Shown in pieces: positions 37,961 to 47,662 of a DNA stretch of 64,000 nucleotides. The position numbers and the translations under genes were made by a program. Source of the stretch: Shinella sumterensis (GTDB lineage: Bacteria > Pseudomonadota > Alphaproteobacteria > Rhizobiales > Rhizobiaceae); the NCBI RefSeq assembly GCF_004514425.2, contig NZ_MYFN02000006.1:62001-126000 (forward strand), read 5' to 3'. How positions within the stretch are numbered: the first letter of the stretch is position 1; every line of letters begins with the position of its first letter. The notes beneath the pieces were generated by a model. The model searched no databases. It saw only the letters and a program-made list of their open reading frames with translations, and was not told the DNA's origin.

Positions 37961-39769
37961 TCAGAATGCCTTTGCCGCATCGAGAATGCGAAACTGTATG
38001 CGCCTGTTGCCCTGCCAGCTGTCGGCGGAAAGCGTGCCGGCGAAATGCACCGCCTGACCGCGTTCCTTCATCAGGAAGAGGCCGAGATCGGCTTCGGCCG
38101 CGCGAAACGCCATGGCGTCGAGACGGCCACCGTCCGGCCCTTCCAGGCTGACGCGCAGGTGGTTGGCACCCACGGGCCGCACATCGCGCACACGGTGCGC
38201 CGGCAAGGCGAAGATCGGCTGCGGATGGCCGGAACCATAGGGGCCCGCCTGCTCAAGCTGATCGGCAAGCGCGAGCGTCGCACCGCTGGCGCTGAGCGCC
38301 CCGTCGATCTTCAACGTTTCCACCGCCACGAGGTCGCGCACGACACGCTCGGCGCGCTCCTCGAAGAAGCTGCGCAGCCGGCCGAGGTTGGCGCGCTCCA
38401 CCGTGAGGCCGGCCGCCATGGCATGGCCGCCACCCTTGACGAGAATGCCCTCATCCACCGCGGCACGCACCATGCGGCCGAGGTCGAACCCGCTGATCGA
38501 GCGGCCCGAGCCGGTGCCCTTGCCGGAAGGATCGAAGGCGATGGCAAAGGCCGGCCGCCGGAAACGATCCTTGAGACGGGAGGCCAGCAGGCCGACGACG
38601 CCGGGATGCCAGCCCTCGCGGGCCGTGATGATGATGGAAGCGTTCTCGCCTGTGCCGTATTCTGCCTGCGCCTCGGCTTCCGCCTCCGCCAGCATGACCG
38701 CCTCCATCGCCTGGCGCTCGCGGTTGAGTTCGTCCAGTTGCCGGGCGATGCGCTCGGCCTCTCCGGGCTCTTCCATGGTGAGAAGCCGGCTGCCGAGCGC
38801 CGCGTCGCCGATGCGCCCGCCGGCATTGATGCGCGGCCCGACGAGGAAGCCGAGGTGATAGGGCGTCACGGGGCCACCGATGCCTGCCTGCTTGAGCAAC
38901 GCCGTCAATCCCGCATTGCCGAGATGACGGGCGGCGACGAGGCCTTTTACGACATAGGCGCGGTTCAGGCCCTTGAGCGGCACGACATCGCACACCGTCG
39001 ACAGCGCGACGATATCGAGCATGGACAGGAGATCGATCGTGCCGGCGCGGGCATCGCCGCGCGTGCGCAGGAGCCGTTGCAGGGCCACGAGCACGAGAAA
39101 CACGACGCCGGCGGCCGACAGATGCCCCTGCCCCGAAAGATCGTCCTCACGGTTCGGATTGACCAGGGCAAGCGCGGGCGGAAGGTCCACGCCGACCTGA
39201 TGGTGATCGATCACCACAACATCAACGCCGCGTTCGCGCGCCACGGCAAGCGATTCGTGGCTGGTGGAGCCGCAATCAACCGTGACGATCAGTTGCGCAC
39301 CGCGCTCGATCAACTGGCCGATCGCCGCCGGATTGGGCCCATAGCCTTCGAAGATCCGGTCGGGAATGTAGATTTCGGCCTCGACGCCGAAATGCGCGAG
39401 GAAACGATAAAGCAGTGCAGATGACGATGCGCCATCGACATCGTAATCGCCGAAGATGGCCACGCGCTCGCGGTTTGCGATAGCGCGCGCCAGCCGCTCG
39501 GTGGCCGCTTCGCAGTCCATCAGGCTGTAGGGTTCCGGCATCAGCCGGCGCAATGTCGGATCCAGAAATTCGAGCGCGTTTTCGAACGGCACGCCCCGCC
39601 CGGCAAGCACCCGGGAAATCAGGTCGGGCAGCCCGTGGGTCTGGCTCATCGCCAGCGCGCGGTTCTCTCCCGCCTGATCGAGCCGCGCCATCCAGCGCTG
39701 CCCGGTCGCGGAGCGCTCGACGCCGAGAAAGGCGCGGGGGACGGGATCGGCGTTTTCCAACATGCTCAT
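37961..39769 (-). CDS. recJ: Single-stranded-DNA-specific exonuclease RecJ
   Basis: 5'-3' exonuclease on single-stranded DNA in recombination and mismatch repair; 602 residues. The DHH catalytic motifs are present: FGDYDVDGASSSALL, VTVDCGSTSHE and VIDHHQV, with the DHHA1 motif GGGHAMAAGLT near residue 475. The OB-like C-terminal region ends with RIQFRILDAA. ATG 39769 has CCGGAG 7 bases upstream; ATG 39763 is two codons later. It lies 131 bases downstream of hom on the same strand. Confidence 0.96.
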   Translation of the reverse strand: MSMLENADPVPRAFLGVERSATGQRWMARLDQAGENRALAMSQTHGLPDLISRVLAGRGVPFENALEFLDPTLRRLMPEPYSLMDCEAATERLARAIANRERVAIFGDYDVDGASSSALLYRFLAHFGVEAEIYIPDRIFEGYGPNPAAIGQLIERGAQLIVTVDCGSTSHESLAVARERGVDVVVIDHHQVGVDLPPALALVNPNREDDLSGQGHLSAAGVVFLVLVALQRLLRTRGDARAGTIDLLSMLDIVALSTVCDVVPLKGLNRAYVVKGLVAARHLGNAGLTALLKQAGIGGPVTPYHLGFLVGPRINAGGRIGDAALGSRLLTMEEPGEAERIARQLDELNRERQAMEAVMLAEAEAEAQAEYGTGENASIIITAREGWHPGVVGLLASRLKDRFRRPAFAIAFDPSGKGTGSGRSISGFDLGRMVRAAVDEGILVKGGGHAMAAGLTVERANLGRLRSFFEERAERVVRDLVAVETLKIDGALSASGATLALADQLEQAGPYGSGHPQPIFALPAHRVRDVRPVGANHLRVSLEGPDGGRLDAMAFRAAEADLGLFLMKERGQAVHFAGTLSADSWQGNRRIQFRILDAAKAF

Positions 39770-39900
39770 CGCGACTCCGGTCGTTTTACCCCCTGCATCC
39801 GAAGGCCGTCCCTCATCCGGCCCGTCGGCCGCCCTCCACGCGCGAGCGCGAAGAGGTCAGGATGAACGGCCGATCCGCGCCGCGATACCGTCAGCGCGAA

Positions 39901-41223
39901 TCACGCCGTCTTGGGACGCTCGATGCGAATCACCTGCGGCTCGCCGACCAGGTATCCCTCTGCCTTGATGGACGCCACCGCCTTGCGGACGGAATCCTCC
40001 ATCGTCGCATGGGTCACGAGGATGATGGTCTTCGGATCCGTCGATTCGGCCGTGGACTGGGCACGCTGTACGATGGATTCGAGCGAGATGCCGTTTTCCG
40101 CCATATGCTTGGCAATGCTGGCGAAGACGCCGGTGCGGTCCTCGACCGAGAGGCGGATGAAGTAGCCGCCGTGATGCTTGCGGATCTGCGCGCGCTTGTA
40201 CGGTGCTAGTGCCGCAGCCGGACGGCCGAGCGCGGGAACGGTCTGCGCACCGGGACGGCTCTTTGCGATATCGGCGATATCGCCCAGCACCGCGGAGGCC
40301 GTGGCGTTGCCGCCCGCCCCCGGACCGACCATCAGCAGCTCACCGAGGATGTCCGATTCGATCGCTACCGCATTCGTCACGCCGTCCACCTGCGCGATCA
40401 CGCTGTCGAGCGGCACCATGGTCGGATGCACGCGCTGCTCCACGCCCGTATCGGTCCGCTGCGCAACACCCAGAAGCTTGATGCGATAGCCGAGATCGGC
40501 CGCCGCGCGGATGTCGTCGATGGAGATGTTGGTGATGCCCTCGAGATAGATGTCATCGGCCGCGATCTTCGTGCCGAAGGCGAGCGTCGTCAGGATCGAG
40601 AGCTTGTGAGCGGTGTCGTTGCCTTCGATGTCGAAGGCCGGATCGGCTTCGGCATAGCCAAGGCGCTGGGCTTCCTTGAGGCACACCTCGAAGGACAGGC
40701 CTTCCTTCTCCATCTTGGTCAGGATGTAGTTGCAGGTGCCGTTCATGATGCCGTAGACGCGCGAGATCGTATTGCCCGTCAGCGATTCCCTGAGCGCCTT
40801 GATGACCGGAATGCCGCCCGCGACTGCCGCCTCATAGTTGAGGATGCAACCGTTTTTTTCGGCGATGGCGGCAAGCTCGACGCCATGGGCGGCGAGCAGA
40901 GCCTTGTTCGCGGTGACGACGTGCACGCCGCGCGACAGCGCCGCCTTTACCGCTGCGAGTGCCGGATCGCCGGCCCCGCCCATCAGCTCGACGAAGACGT
41001 CGATGGTCGCATCGCGCGCCATGGCGGCCGGGTCGTCGAACCATTCGGCGGCGGACAGATCGACTCCACGGTCGCGGCCCTTGGTGCGGGCTGTCACTGC
41101 AACGATCTCGATCGGCCGGCCGCACGTCGTGGTGAGCATATCCCTGCGTTCGACGAGAATCTTCGCGAGCGAGGCACCAACGGTCCCCAAGCCCGCAATG
41201 CCGATCTTCAGGGCATCAGCCAT
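39901..41223 (-). CDS. hom: Homoserine dehydrogenase
   Basis: NAD(P)H-dependent reduction of aspartate semialdehyde to homoserine, the branch toward threonine and methionine. The protein (440 residues from ATG 41223) has the Rossmann motif GIAGLGTVGASLAK, VTANKALLA, GIMNGTCNYILTKM and catalytic ENxGNDTAHKLSIL region. A C-terminal ACT domain (about 355-430, VEDRTGVFASIAKHM) suggests feedback control by threonine. ATG 41223 has AGGAC 7 bases upstream, better placed than ATG 41229. It follows the aminotransferase gene by 54 bases. Confidence 0.95.
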   Translation of the reverse strand: MADALKIGIAGLGTVGASLAKILVERRDMLTTTCGRPIEIVAVTARTKGRDRGVDLSAAEWFDDPAAMARDATIDVFVELMGGAGDPALAAVKAALSRGVHVVTANKALLAAHGVELAAIAEKNGCILNYEAAVAGGIPVIKALRESLTGNTISRVYGIMNGTCNYILTKMEKEGLSFEVCLKEAQRLGYAEADPAFDIEGNDTAHKLSILTTLAFGTKIAADDIYLEGITNISIDDIRAAADLGYRIKLLGVAQRTDTGVEQRVHPTMVPLDSVIAQVDGVTNAVAIESDILGELLMVGPGAGGNATASAVLGDIADIAKSRPGAQTVPALGRPAAALAPYKRAQIRKHHGGYFIRLSVEDRTGVFASIAKHMAENGISLESIVQRAQSTAESTDPKTIILVTHATMEDSVRKAVASIKAEGYLVGEPQVIRIERPKTA

Positions 41224-41277
41224 GGTCATGTCCTAACGTTTTGGAAGAGACCCTCCGCAGGCCGCGGAGGGTGGATT

Positions 41278-42498
41278 TCAGCGATGGGCGTTGAGCGAGA
41301 TGACGTTGTGCATCGTCTCGTCGGCCGTCGACAGGAACTTCTTGATGTTGCGCGCCGCCTGGCGGATGCGGTGTTCGTTCTCGACGAGCGCGAGGCGAAC
41401 ATAATCGTCCCCCATCTCGCCGAAGCCGACGCCCGGGGCGACCGCGACATCCGCCTTTTCGACGAGCAGCTTGGAGAATTCCAGCGAGCCGAGATGGCGG
41501 AACTTTTCCGGGATCTTCGCCCAGGCGAACATGGTGGCCGCCGGCGGCGGAACCTCGAAGCCGGCCTTGCCGAACGTGTCGACCATCACATCGCGACGAC
41601 GCTTGTAGACGTTGCGCACTTCGGCGATGTCGGAGCCGTCGCCGTTCAGCGCGTGCGTGGCCGCGACCTGGATCGGCGTGAAGGCGCCGTAATCGAGGTA
41701 GGACTTCACGCGCGTCAGCGCGGCGATCAGCCGCTCGTTGCCGACGGCAAAGCCCATGCGCCAGCCGGGCATGGAGAAGGTCTTGGACATGGAGGTGAAC
41801 TCCACCGTCACGTCCATGGCGCCTGGCACTTCCAGAACGGACGGCGGCGGCGCGCTGTCGTCGAAGTAGATTTCGGAATAGGCCAGGTCGGACAGCACGA
41901 TGATGTCGTGTTTGCGCGCGAACGCGATGACATCCTTGTAGAAATCGAGCGTGGCCACATGCGCCGTCGGGTTCGACGGGTAGTTGATGATCAGCGCCAG
42001 CGGCTTCGGGATCGAGTGGCGCACGGCGCGCTCGAGCGGCGGGAAGAAGCTTTCGTCGGGTTCGACGGACATGGAGCGGATGACGCCGCCCGCCATCAGG
42101 AAACCGAAGGCGTGGATCGGATAGGTCGGGTTCGGGCAGAGAATCACGTCGCCGGGCGCCGTGATCGCCTGCGCCATATTGGCGAAGCCTTCCTTGGAGC
42201 CGAGCGTGGCGACGACCTGCGTCTCCGGGTTCAGCTTCACGCCGAAGCGGCGCGCATAATAGGCGGCCTGCGCGCGGCGAAGGCCCGGAATGCCCTTGGA
42301 GGAGGAGTAGCGATGGGTGCGCGGGTCCTGGACGACTTCGCAGAGCTTGTCGACAATCGCCTTGGGGGTCGGCAGGTCCGGATTGCCCATGCCAAGGTCG
42401 ATGATGTCGGCGCCACCCGCTCGCGCGCTTGCTTTCAAACGGTTGACCTGTTCGAAAACATATGGCGGCAGACGCCGGACCTTGTGAAACTCTTCCAT
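41278..42498 (-). CDS. PLP-dependent aminotransferase, AlaC-like
   Basis: A 406-residue class I aminotransferase. RRLPPYVFEQVNRLK at the start and DIIDLGMGNPDLPTP are typical of the AlaC (alanine-pyruvate) group, often labelled LL-diaminopimelate aminotransferase. The PLP lysine is in TSMSKTFSMPGWRMG, and the phosphate-binding and carboxylate Arg sites (YVRLALVEN) are present. ATG 42498 (MEEFHKV) is used; an in-frame extension to 42546 is unlike the family. With hom it forms a leftward operon preceded by a perfect 20-bp inverted repeat. Confidence 0.9.
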   Translation of the reverse strand: MEEFHKVRRLPPYVFEQVNRLKASARAGGADIIDLGMGNPDLPTPKAIVDKLCEVVQDPRTHRYSSSKGIPGLRRAQAAYYARRFGVKLNPETQVVATLGSKEGFANMAQAITAPGDVILCPNPTYPIHAFGFLMAGGVIRSMSVEPDESFFPPLERAVRHSIPKPLALIINYPSNPTAHVATLDFYKDVIAFARKHDIIVLSDLAYSEIYFDDSAPPPSVLEVPGAMDVTVEFTSMSKTFSMPGWRMGFAVGNERLIAALTRVKSYLDYGAFTPIQVAATHALNGDGSDIAEVRNVYKRRRDVMVDTFGKAGFEVPPPAATMFAWAKIPEKFRHLGSLEFSKLLVEKADVAVAPGVGFGEMGDDYVRLALVENEHRIRQAARNIKKFLSTADETMHNVISLNAHR

Positions 42499-42571
42499 CT
42501 TCAACCCCGTTGGGCGCGGCGCCCTATCCCGGCTTGGCCGGAGCAAACCCCGCGCGATTCGATCAACCGGC

Positions 42572-42621
42572 GCTACTGCACCGTCTGCGCGTCACAATCG
42601 GCGCGCAGACGGTGCAGTAGC
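42572..42621. repeat. Perfect 20-bp inverted repeat upstream of aminotransferase-hom operon
   Basis: Left arm GCTACTGCACCGTCTGCGCG (42572-42591) and its exact reverse complement (42602-42621), with a 10-base loop TCACAATCGG. It starts 74 bases upstream of the aminotransferase ATG. There is no T run next to it on either strand (TTTCAATT is the nearest), so it is not a classic terminator. Confidence 0.9.
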
Positions 42622-42772
42622 ATTTCAATTGCCGCATAATTTTGTCCTTGGATCGTGCCCGGTTCAAGGAATCATGCAGCGGCGAAAACGTTCGAAATGA
42701 ACACGCTTCGCCCGCGCCGGCGGCCCTTCGACCGCCTTTCGCTTTGCTGCCAAACGGCAAGAAACGCAAGCG

Positions 42773-43111
42773 TTAATTCGTGCCTTCGATCTCCGAAAGC
42801 GTTGCCTTGCCGTGGTTCTCGCGCAGCGCCTGCAATTCGGCGAGCTGGCGACGGTATTCCGCATCGGAAATCTGGCCGGCGCTGCGCCGTTTCGCGAGCG
42901 CCGCCAGGCTCTCGCCGTTGGCGGCCGCCTGCTCGTCGCTCATCTGCTGCGTCTCCGCGCTGACGATGGCGGTGATATCCGGATAGACGTCCGCGCGGTT
43001 GGCACCGGCATTGACCGAGGGATCCCGCGGCGTCGAGCTGCAGGAACCGAAAGCCACCGGCAGGGCGGCCATGAGAAGGACGACGCTCAAGCGCCTGAAT
43101 TCGAACGCCAT
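42773..43111 (-). CDS. Small lipoprotein with SHOCT-like C-terminus
   Basis: A 112-residue exported protein. The hydrophobic leader (about 8-22) ends at FGSC (Cys24), an imperfect lipobox, then a Ser/Asn/Ala-rich region and a helical end with LAALAKRRSAGQISDAEYRRQLAELQAL, which resembles the SHOCT short C-terminal domain. No function is known. ATG 43111 lacks a strong ribosome site. It lies upstream of the inverted repeat and aminotransferase gene, and is divergent from phaC (126 bases). Confidence 0.72.
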   Translation of the reverse strand: MAFEFRRLSVVLLMAALPVAFGSCSSTPRDPSVNAGANRADVYPDITAIVSAETQQMSDEQAAANGESLAALAKRRSAGQISDAEYRRQLAELQALRENHGKATLSEIEGTN

Positions 43112-43237
43112 ATGGCTGTATGCTCCTGTCGAAACGACGGGTTCCGGATCGTGCCGCGAAAGGCTGTCTGGCCCTTGTAATCTGTTTCGCAGAGAATGTA
43201 AAAATGCAAAACGAGACAATAAAATCGGGAGGAAAGC

Positions 43238-45094
43238 ATGGCGCAGGACAGCAAAGCGGGTGAACGCGATGCCGCCGGCGAAAAGCCCGGTTTCCAGCCC
43301 TTCGATCCCGCAACGATCGAGCCCTATGTCGTGAAGGACCCCGAGGCGCTGACGGTCAATATCGCCCGCATGGTCGAGCAGCTCGGCAAGGCCGCCTCCG
43401 CCTGGCTTGCCCCGCGCGAAAGCGGCGCGAAGGTCGATACCGTCTCCGAACCGATGGTCGACATGGTCAAGACCCTCTCGAAGGTTTCCGAATACTGGAT
43501 GGCCGATCCGCGCCGCACACTTGAAGCGCAGACCATGCTGCTGGGCAGCTATTTCAACATATGGTCGCGCACGCTCGGCCGGATGGGCGGCGAGGATGCG
43601 GCTTCCGCGCCCGATCCCCACGCCAAGGACAAGCGTTTCGCCGATGAGGACTGGGTGAAGAACCCCTTCTTCGATTTCCTGCGGCAGGCCTATTTCGTGA
43701 CGTCGGACTGGGCCGAGAAACTCGTGACCGACGCCCAGGGCCTGGACGAGCACACACGCCACAAGGCGGCCTTCTACGTGAAGCAGATCGCAAGTGCGGT
43801 TTCGCCCTCCAACTTCGTTACCACCAATCCGCAGCTCTATCGCGAAACGGTCGCTGCGAACGGCGCGAACCTCGTGCGCGGCATGCAGATGCTGGCTGAA
43901 GACATTGCGGCCGGCCGCGGCGACCTAAAGCTGCGCCAGACCGATACCAGCAAGTTCGCGATCGGCGAGAACATGGCGCTCACACCGGGCAAGGTGCTGG
44001 CGCAGAGCGATGTCTGTCAGGTCATCCAGTACGACACGTCGACGACGGAGGTTCTGAAACGCCCTCTCCTCATCTGCCCGCCGTGGATCAACAAATTCTA
44101 CATTCTCGACCTCAACCCCGCGAAATCCTTCATCAAATGGGCAGTCGACCAGGGCCATACGGTTTTCGTCATCTCGTGGGTGAACCCGGATGAACGGCAT
44201 GCCGGCAAGGATTGGGAAGCCTATGCCCGCGAGGGCATCGATTTCGCGCTCGACACGATCAAGCAGGCGACCGGCGAGGACGAGGTCAACGCGATCGGCT
44301 ATTGTGTGGGCGGCACGCTGCTGGCGGCGACGCTGGCATTGCATGCCAAGGAAGGCGACAAACGCATCCGCAGCGCGACGTTGTTCACGACGCAGGTCGA
44401 CTTCACCTATGCCGGCGATCTCAAGGTTTTCGCGGATGAGGAGCAGATCGACCTCATCGAGCGCGGCATGCAGGCCACGGGCTACCTCGACGGCTCCAAG
44501 ATGGCGACAGCGTTCAACATGCTGCGCGCCTCCGAACTGATCTGGCCCTATGTCGTGAACAACTATCTGAAGGGCCAGGATCCCATGCCCTTCGACCTCC
44601 TCTATTGGAATTCAGATTCCACGCGAATGCCTGCCGCCAACCACTCGTTTTATCTCCGCAATTGCTATCTCAACAATACGCTGAGCAAGGGCGAGATGGT
44701 GCTCGCGGGCAAGACGCTTTCCCTGAAGGACGTGAAAATTCCGATCTACAATCTCGCCACCAAGGAAGACCATATCGCGCCGGCGAAGTCGGTTTTCGTC
44801 GGCAGCCAGCTGTTCGGCGGCAAGGTCACCTATGTCATGGCCGGCTCCGGCCATATCGCCGGCGTCGTCAACCCGCCGGATAAGAACAAGTACCAGTACT
44901 GGACCGGCGGCCCGGCAAAGGGCGAATTCGAGGCCTGGATCGGCAAGGCGAAGGAAACCGCCGGCTCGTGGTGGCCGCACTGGCATGCCTGGATCAAGGC
45001 CGAGGACGACCGGATGGTGCCGGCCCGCAAGACCGGCGGCAGCATGAACTCCATCGAGGAAGCCCCCGGCTCCTATGTGCGCGTGCGCGCCTGA
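43238..45094 (+). CDS. phaC: Class I poly(3-hydroxybutyrate) polymerase
   Basis: Polymerises (R)-3-hydroxyacyl-CoA into storage granules. The 618-residue length fits class I. The N-terminal PhaC_N domain covers about 100-275. The lipase-like box GYCVGGT holds the catalytic Cys, TKEDHIAP holds the Asp, and GSGHIAGVVNPP the His. ATG 43238 has GGAGGAAAGC just upstream, a strong ribosome site. sfsA follows after 15 bases, map after another 30 and radC after 8, so phaC may lead a four-gene transcript. Confidence 0.96.
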   Translation: MAQDSKAGERDAAGEKPGFQPFDPATIEPYVVKDPEALTVNIARMVEQLGKAASAWLAPRESGAKVDTVSEPMVDMVKTLSKVSEYWMADPRRTLEAQTMLLGSYFNIWSRTLGRMGGEDAASAPDPHAKDKRFADEDWVKNPFFDFLRQAYFVTSDWAEKLVTDAQGLDEHTRHKAAFYVKQIASAVSPSNFVTTNPQLYRETVAANGANLVRGMQMLAEDIAAGRGDLKLRQTDTSKFAIGENMALTPGKVLAQSDVCQVIQYDTSTTEVLKRPLLICPPWINKFYILDLNPAKSFIKWAVDQGHTVFVISWVNPDERHAGKDWEAYAREGIDFALDTIKQATGEDEVNAIGYCVGGTLLAATLALHAKEGDKRIRSATLFTTQVDFTYAGDLKVFADEEQIDLIERGMQATGYLDGSKMATAFNMLRASELIWPYVVNNYLKGQDPMPFDLLYWNSDSTRMPAANHSFYLRNCYLNNTLSKGEMVLAGKTLSLKDVKIPIYNLATKEDHIAPAKSVFVGSQLFGGKVTYVMAGSGHIAGVVNPPDKNKYQYWTGGPAKGEFEAWIGKAKETAGSWWPHWHAWIKAEDDRMVPARKTGGSMNSIEEAPGSYVRVRA

Positions 45095-45109
45095 CGAATT
45101 GATCCAGCG

Positions 45110-45829
45110 ATGATCTTCGATCCGCCGCTTATCCCCGGCACCCTCGTGCAGCGCTACAAGCGCTTCCTGTTCGATGCGATCCTCGACGACGGATCGGCGA
45201 TTACCGGCTCCTGCCCGAACACCGGCTCGATGCGCGGCCTCACCGCGCCCGGATCCCGCATCTGGATGTCGACGAGCGATAGTCCCACGCGAAAGCATCG
45301 TTACCGGCTGGAGCTTGTCGAGGCGGATGACACCGTGGTCGGCATCAATACCGGCCTGCCGAACCGTCTGGCGGAAGAGGCTATCCATGCCGGCCTCGTT
45401 TCCGATCTCGCGACTTATCCGCTGGTCGAACGCGAGAAGAAGTACGGCCGCAACTCGCGCATCGATATCCTCCTGTCCGGCGATGCGCGGCCGTCCGCCT
45501 ATGTGGAGGTCAAGAATGTGCATTTTCGCCGCGCCGCGGGGCTTGCCGAGTTCCCGGATACGGTGACGGCGCGGGGCGCAAAGCATCTCGAAGAGCTTGG
45601 CGATATGGTTGACGCCGGTTTTCGCGCGATCATGCTCTATCTCGTTCAGCGCGAGGATTGCGATCTCTTCCGCATCTGCGCCGACCTCGATCCGTTCTAT
45701 GCGGCCGGGTTCCGGCGGGCGCTTTCCCGTGGCGTGGAGGCCTATGCGGTCAAATGTGCCGTTACGCCGTCGCAAATCCGGCCTGTCGCATCGATCGCCA
45801 TGGACGAACCCGGTGCCGCTGTTTTATGA
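45110..45829 (+). CDS. sfsA: DNA/RNA nuclease SfsA (sugar fermentation stimulation protein)
   Basis: A 239-residue SfsA-family protein, a PD-(D/E)xK-like nuclease fold reported to bind and cut nucleic acid; its physiological role is unclear. [43 protein letters not shown] and [12 protein letters not shown] are family motifs, the last with the ExK of the active site. ATG 45110 is 15 bases after phaC. It is typically found next to map in rhizobia, as here. Confidence 0.94.
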   Translation: MIFDPPLIPGTLVQRYKRFLFDAILDDGSAITGSCPNTGSMRGLTAPGSRIWMSTSDSPTRKHRYRLELVEADDTVVGINTGLPNRLAEEAIHAGLVSDLATYPLVEREKKYGRNSRIDILLSGDARPSAYVEVKNVHFRRAAGLAEFPDTVTARGAKHLEELGDMVDAGFRAIMLYLVQREDCDLFRICADLDPFYAAGFRRALSRGVEAYAVKCAVTPSQIRPVASIAMDEPGAAVL

Positions 45830-45859
45830 CGGTCGCTGGAGAATGAAGAAAGCTGGACC

Positions 45860-46687
45860 ATGGTGACTTATATTGAAGCGTCGGCGGCGCCGTTGAAGAA
45901 CACGGGCGTCATCCGTCTTTATGATGCGGAGGCCTTCGAGGGCATGCGAAAGGCCTGTCAGCTGACGGCCCGCTGCCTGGACGAACTCTATCCGCTCGTG
46001 AAGCCCGGTGTCGCGACCGACGTGATCGACCGCTTCGTCTTCGAGTTCGGCATGGACAATGGCGCCCTGCCCGCCACGCTCAACTATCGCGGCTATACGA
46101 AATCGACCTGCACCTCGATCAACCATGTCGTCTGCCACGGGATCCCCAACGACAAGCCGCTGCGCGAAGGCGACGTCGTCAACATCGACGTCACCTACAT
46201 TCTCGATGGCTGGCATGGCGATTCCAGCCGCATGTATCCCGTCGGCGAGATCAAGCGTGCCGCCGAACGGCTGCTCGAAGTCACCCATGAATGCCTGATG
46301 CGCGGCATTGCCGCCGTCAAGCCCGGTGCGCGCACCGGCGCCATCGGCGAAGCCATCCAGGCCTATGCCGAGGCCGAGCGCTGCTCGGTGGTGCGCGATT
46401 TCTGCGGCCACGGCGTCGGCCGGCTGTTTCACGATGCACCGAACATCCTCCATTACGGGCGGGCGAACGAAGGCCCGGAACTTCGCGAGGGCATGATCTT
46501 CACCATCGAACCGATGATCAATCTCGGCCGCCCGCATGTGAAGGTGCTTTCCGATGGTTGGACGGCCGTGACGCGTGATCGCTCGCTGTCGGCCCAGTAC
46601 GAGCACACGGTCGGCGTCACCGCTGACGGATGTGAAATCTTCACGCTGTCGCCCGGCGGCCTCGACCGCCCCGGTTTGCCTACTTAA
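45860..46687 (+). CDS. map: Type I methionine aminopeptidase
   Basis: Removes the initiator methionine from new proteins; 275 residues. The five metal ligands can be located: Asp in VNIDVTY, Asp in HGDSSRM, His in [12 protein letters not shown], Glu in FTIEPMIN and Glu in AQYEHTVGV. The substrate His is in [12 protein letters not shown] 45860 follows GAATGAAGAAAG; the gene starts 30 bases after sfsA and ends 8 bases before radC. No N-terminal zinc finger, as usual in bacteria. Confidence 0.97.
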   Translation: MVTYIEASAAPLKNTGVIRLYDAEAFEGMRKACQLTARCLDELYPLVKPGVATDVIDRFVFEFGMDNGALPATLNYRGYTKSTCTSINHVVCHGIPNDKPLREGDVVNIDVTYILDGWHGDSSRMYPVGEIKRAAERLLEVTHECLMRGIAAVKPGARTGAIGEAIQAYAEAERCSVVRDFCGHGVGRLFHDAPNILHYGRANEGPELREGMIFTIEPMINLGRPHVKVLSDGWTAVTRDRSLSAQYEHTVGVTADGCEIFTLSPGGLDRPGLPT

Positions 46688-46695
46688 GGATCGCC

Positions 46696-47526
46696 ATGAA
46701 GGGATCGCGCGGCCGTATCGACCAGCCCTCGTCCGCCGCCAAGGCGGACAACGCGCCGCCTGCCGGCGATCTTTTCCATGAAACCGACGAACGCGGATAT
46801 TTTGCGGAGCGGCCGGCGCGGACCGCAGCTCCCATTGCCACGAGCGAACCTGAAGAGAAGCACTACCACGGGCACCGTGACCGTCTGCGTCTTCGTTTTC
46901 GTGAAAGCGGCGATACGGCGCTCGCCGACTATGAAATCCTCGAACTCCTTCTCTTTCGCCTCATTCCCCGCCGCGACACCAAGCCGATCGCCAAAGCGCT
47001 GCTCAGCAAATTCGGCACGCTCGCCGGGGTCTTCGGTGCGACACCAGCCCTGCTCCAGGAAGTCAGCGGCATCGGAGAAACCGTCGCGCTCGATATCAAG
47101 CTGATCGCCGCCGTCGCCCAGCGCACGCTGAAGAGCGAGATCCGGGACAAGACGGTGCTCGCCTCCTGGTCCTCGGTCATACAGTACTGTCATGCCGCCA
47201 TGGCCCACGAGCCGCGCGAGCAGTTTCGCATCCTCTTTCTGGACAAGCGCAACACGCTGATCGCCGACGAGGTGCAAGGCCGCGGCACGGTGGATCACAC
47301 CCCCGTCTATCCCCGCGAGGTGGTGCGCCGCGCGCTCGAGCTCTCCGCCACCGCCATCATCCTGGTCCACAATCACCCGTCGGGAGACCCCACCCCGTCG
47401 CGGGCGGACATCGACATGACGAAGACGATCGTCGAAACCGCCCGCCCGCTTGGTATCACGGTGCATGACCATATCATCATCGGCAAGGACGGACATGTCA
47501 GCCTCAAGGGTTTGAGACTTATGTGA
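46696..47526 (+). CDS. radC: RadC family JAB/MPN-domain protein
   Basis: A 276-residue protein with a helix-hairpin-helix region (about 85-135, [22 protein letters not shown]) and a JAB/MPN domain with the metalloprotease-type motif [15 protein letters not shown]. Despite the name, a role in DNA repair is not supported for the family. The first 55 residues are polar and low-complexity. ATG 46696 is 8 bases after map, so it ends the phaC-sfsA-map-radC run. Confidence 0.93.
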   Translation: MKGSRGRIDQPSSAAKADNAPPAGDLFHETDERGYFAERPARTAAPIATSEPEEKHYHGHRDRLRLRFRESGDTALADYEILELLLFRLIPRRDTKPIAKALLSKFGTLAGVFGATPALLQEVSGIGETVALDIKLIAAVAQRTLKSEIRDKTVLASWSSVIQYCHAAMAHEPREQFRILFLDKRNTLIADEVQGRGTVDHTPVYPREVVRRALELSATAIILVHNHPSGDPTPSRADIDMTKTIVETARPLGITVHDHIIIGKDGHVSLKGLRLM

Positions 47527-47662
47527 ATTCCGAAGTCGGACGATCGGTCTTTCATCCGATTGAAACGGTTTGCTGCCACATTCGGTTGACGAAATTGGAT
47601 GGGCGAAGACAATTGCTGCGATGCAATATGATTCTTCCCGCACAGGACTGGGGCTATCTTAC

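Noticed and set aside
40426-42639. A 737-codon frame opposite hom and the aminotransferase gene
   Set aside because: Spans two convincing genes on the other strand and ends inside the inverted repeat; no conserved feature.
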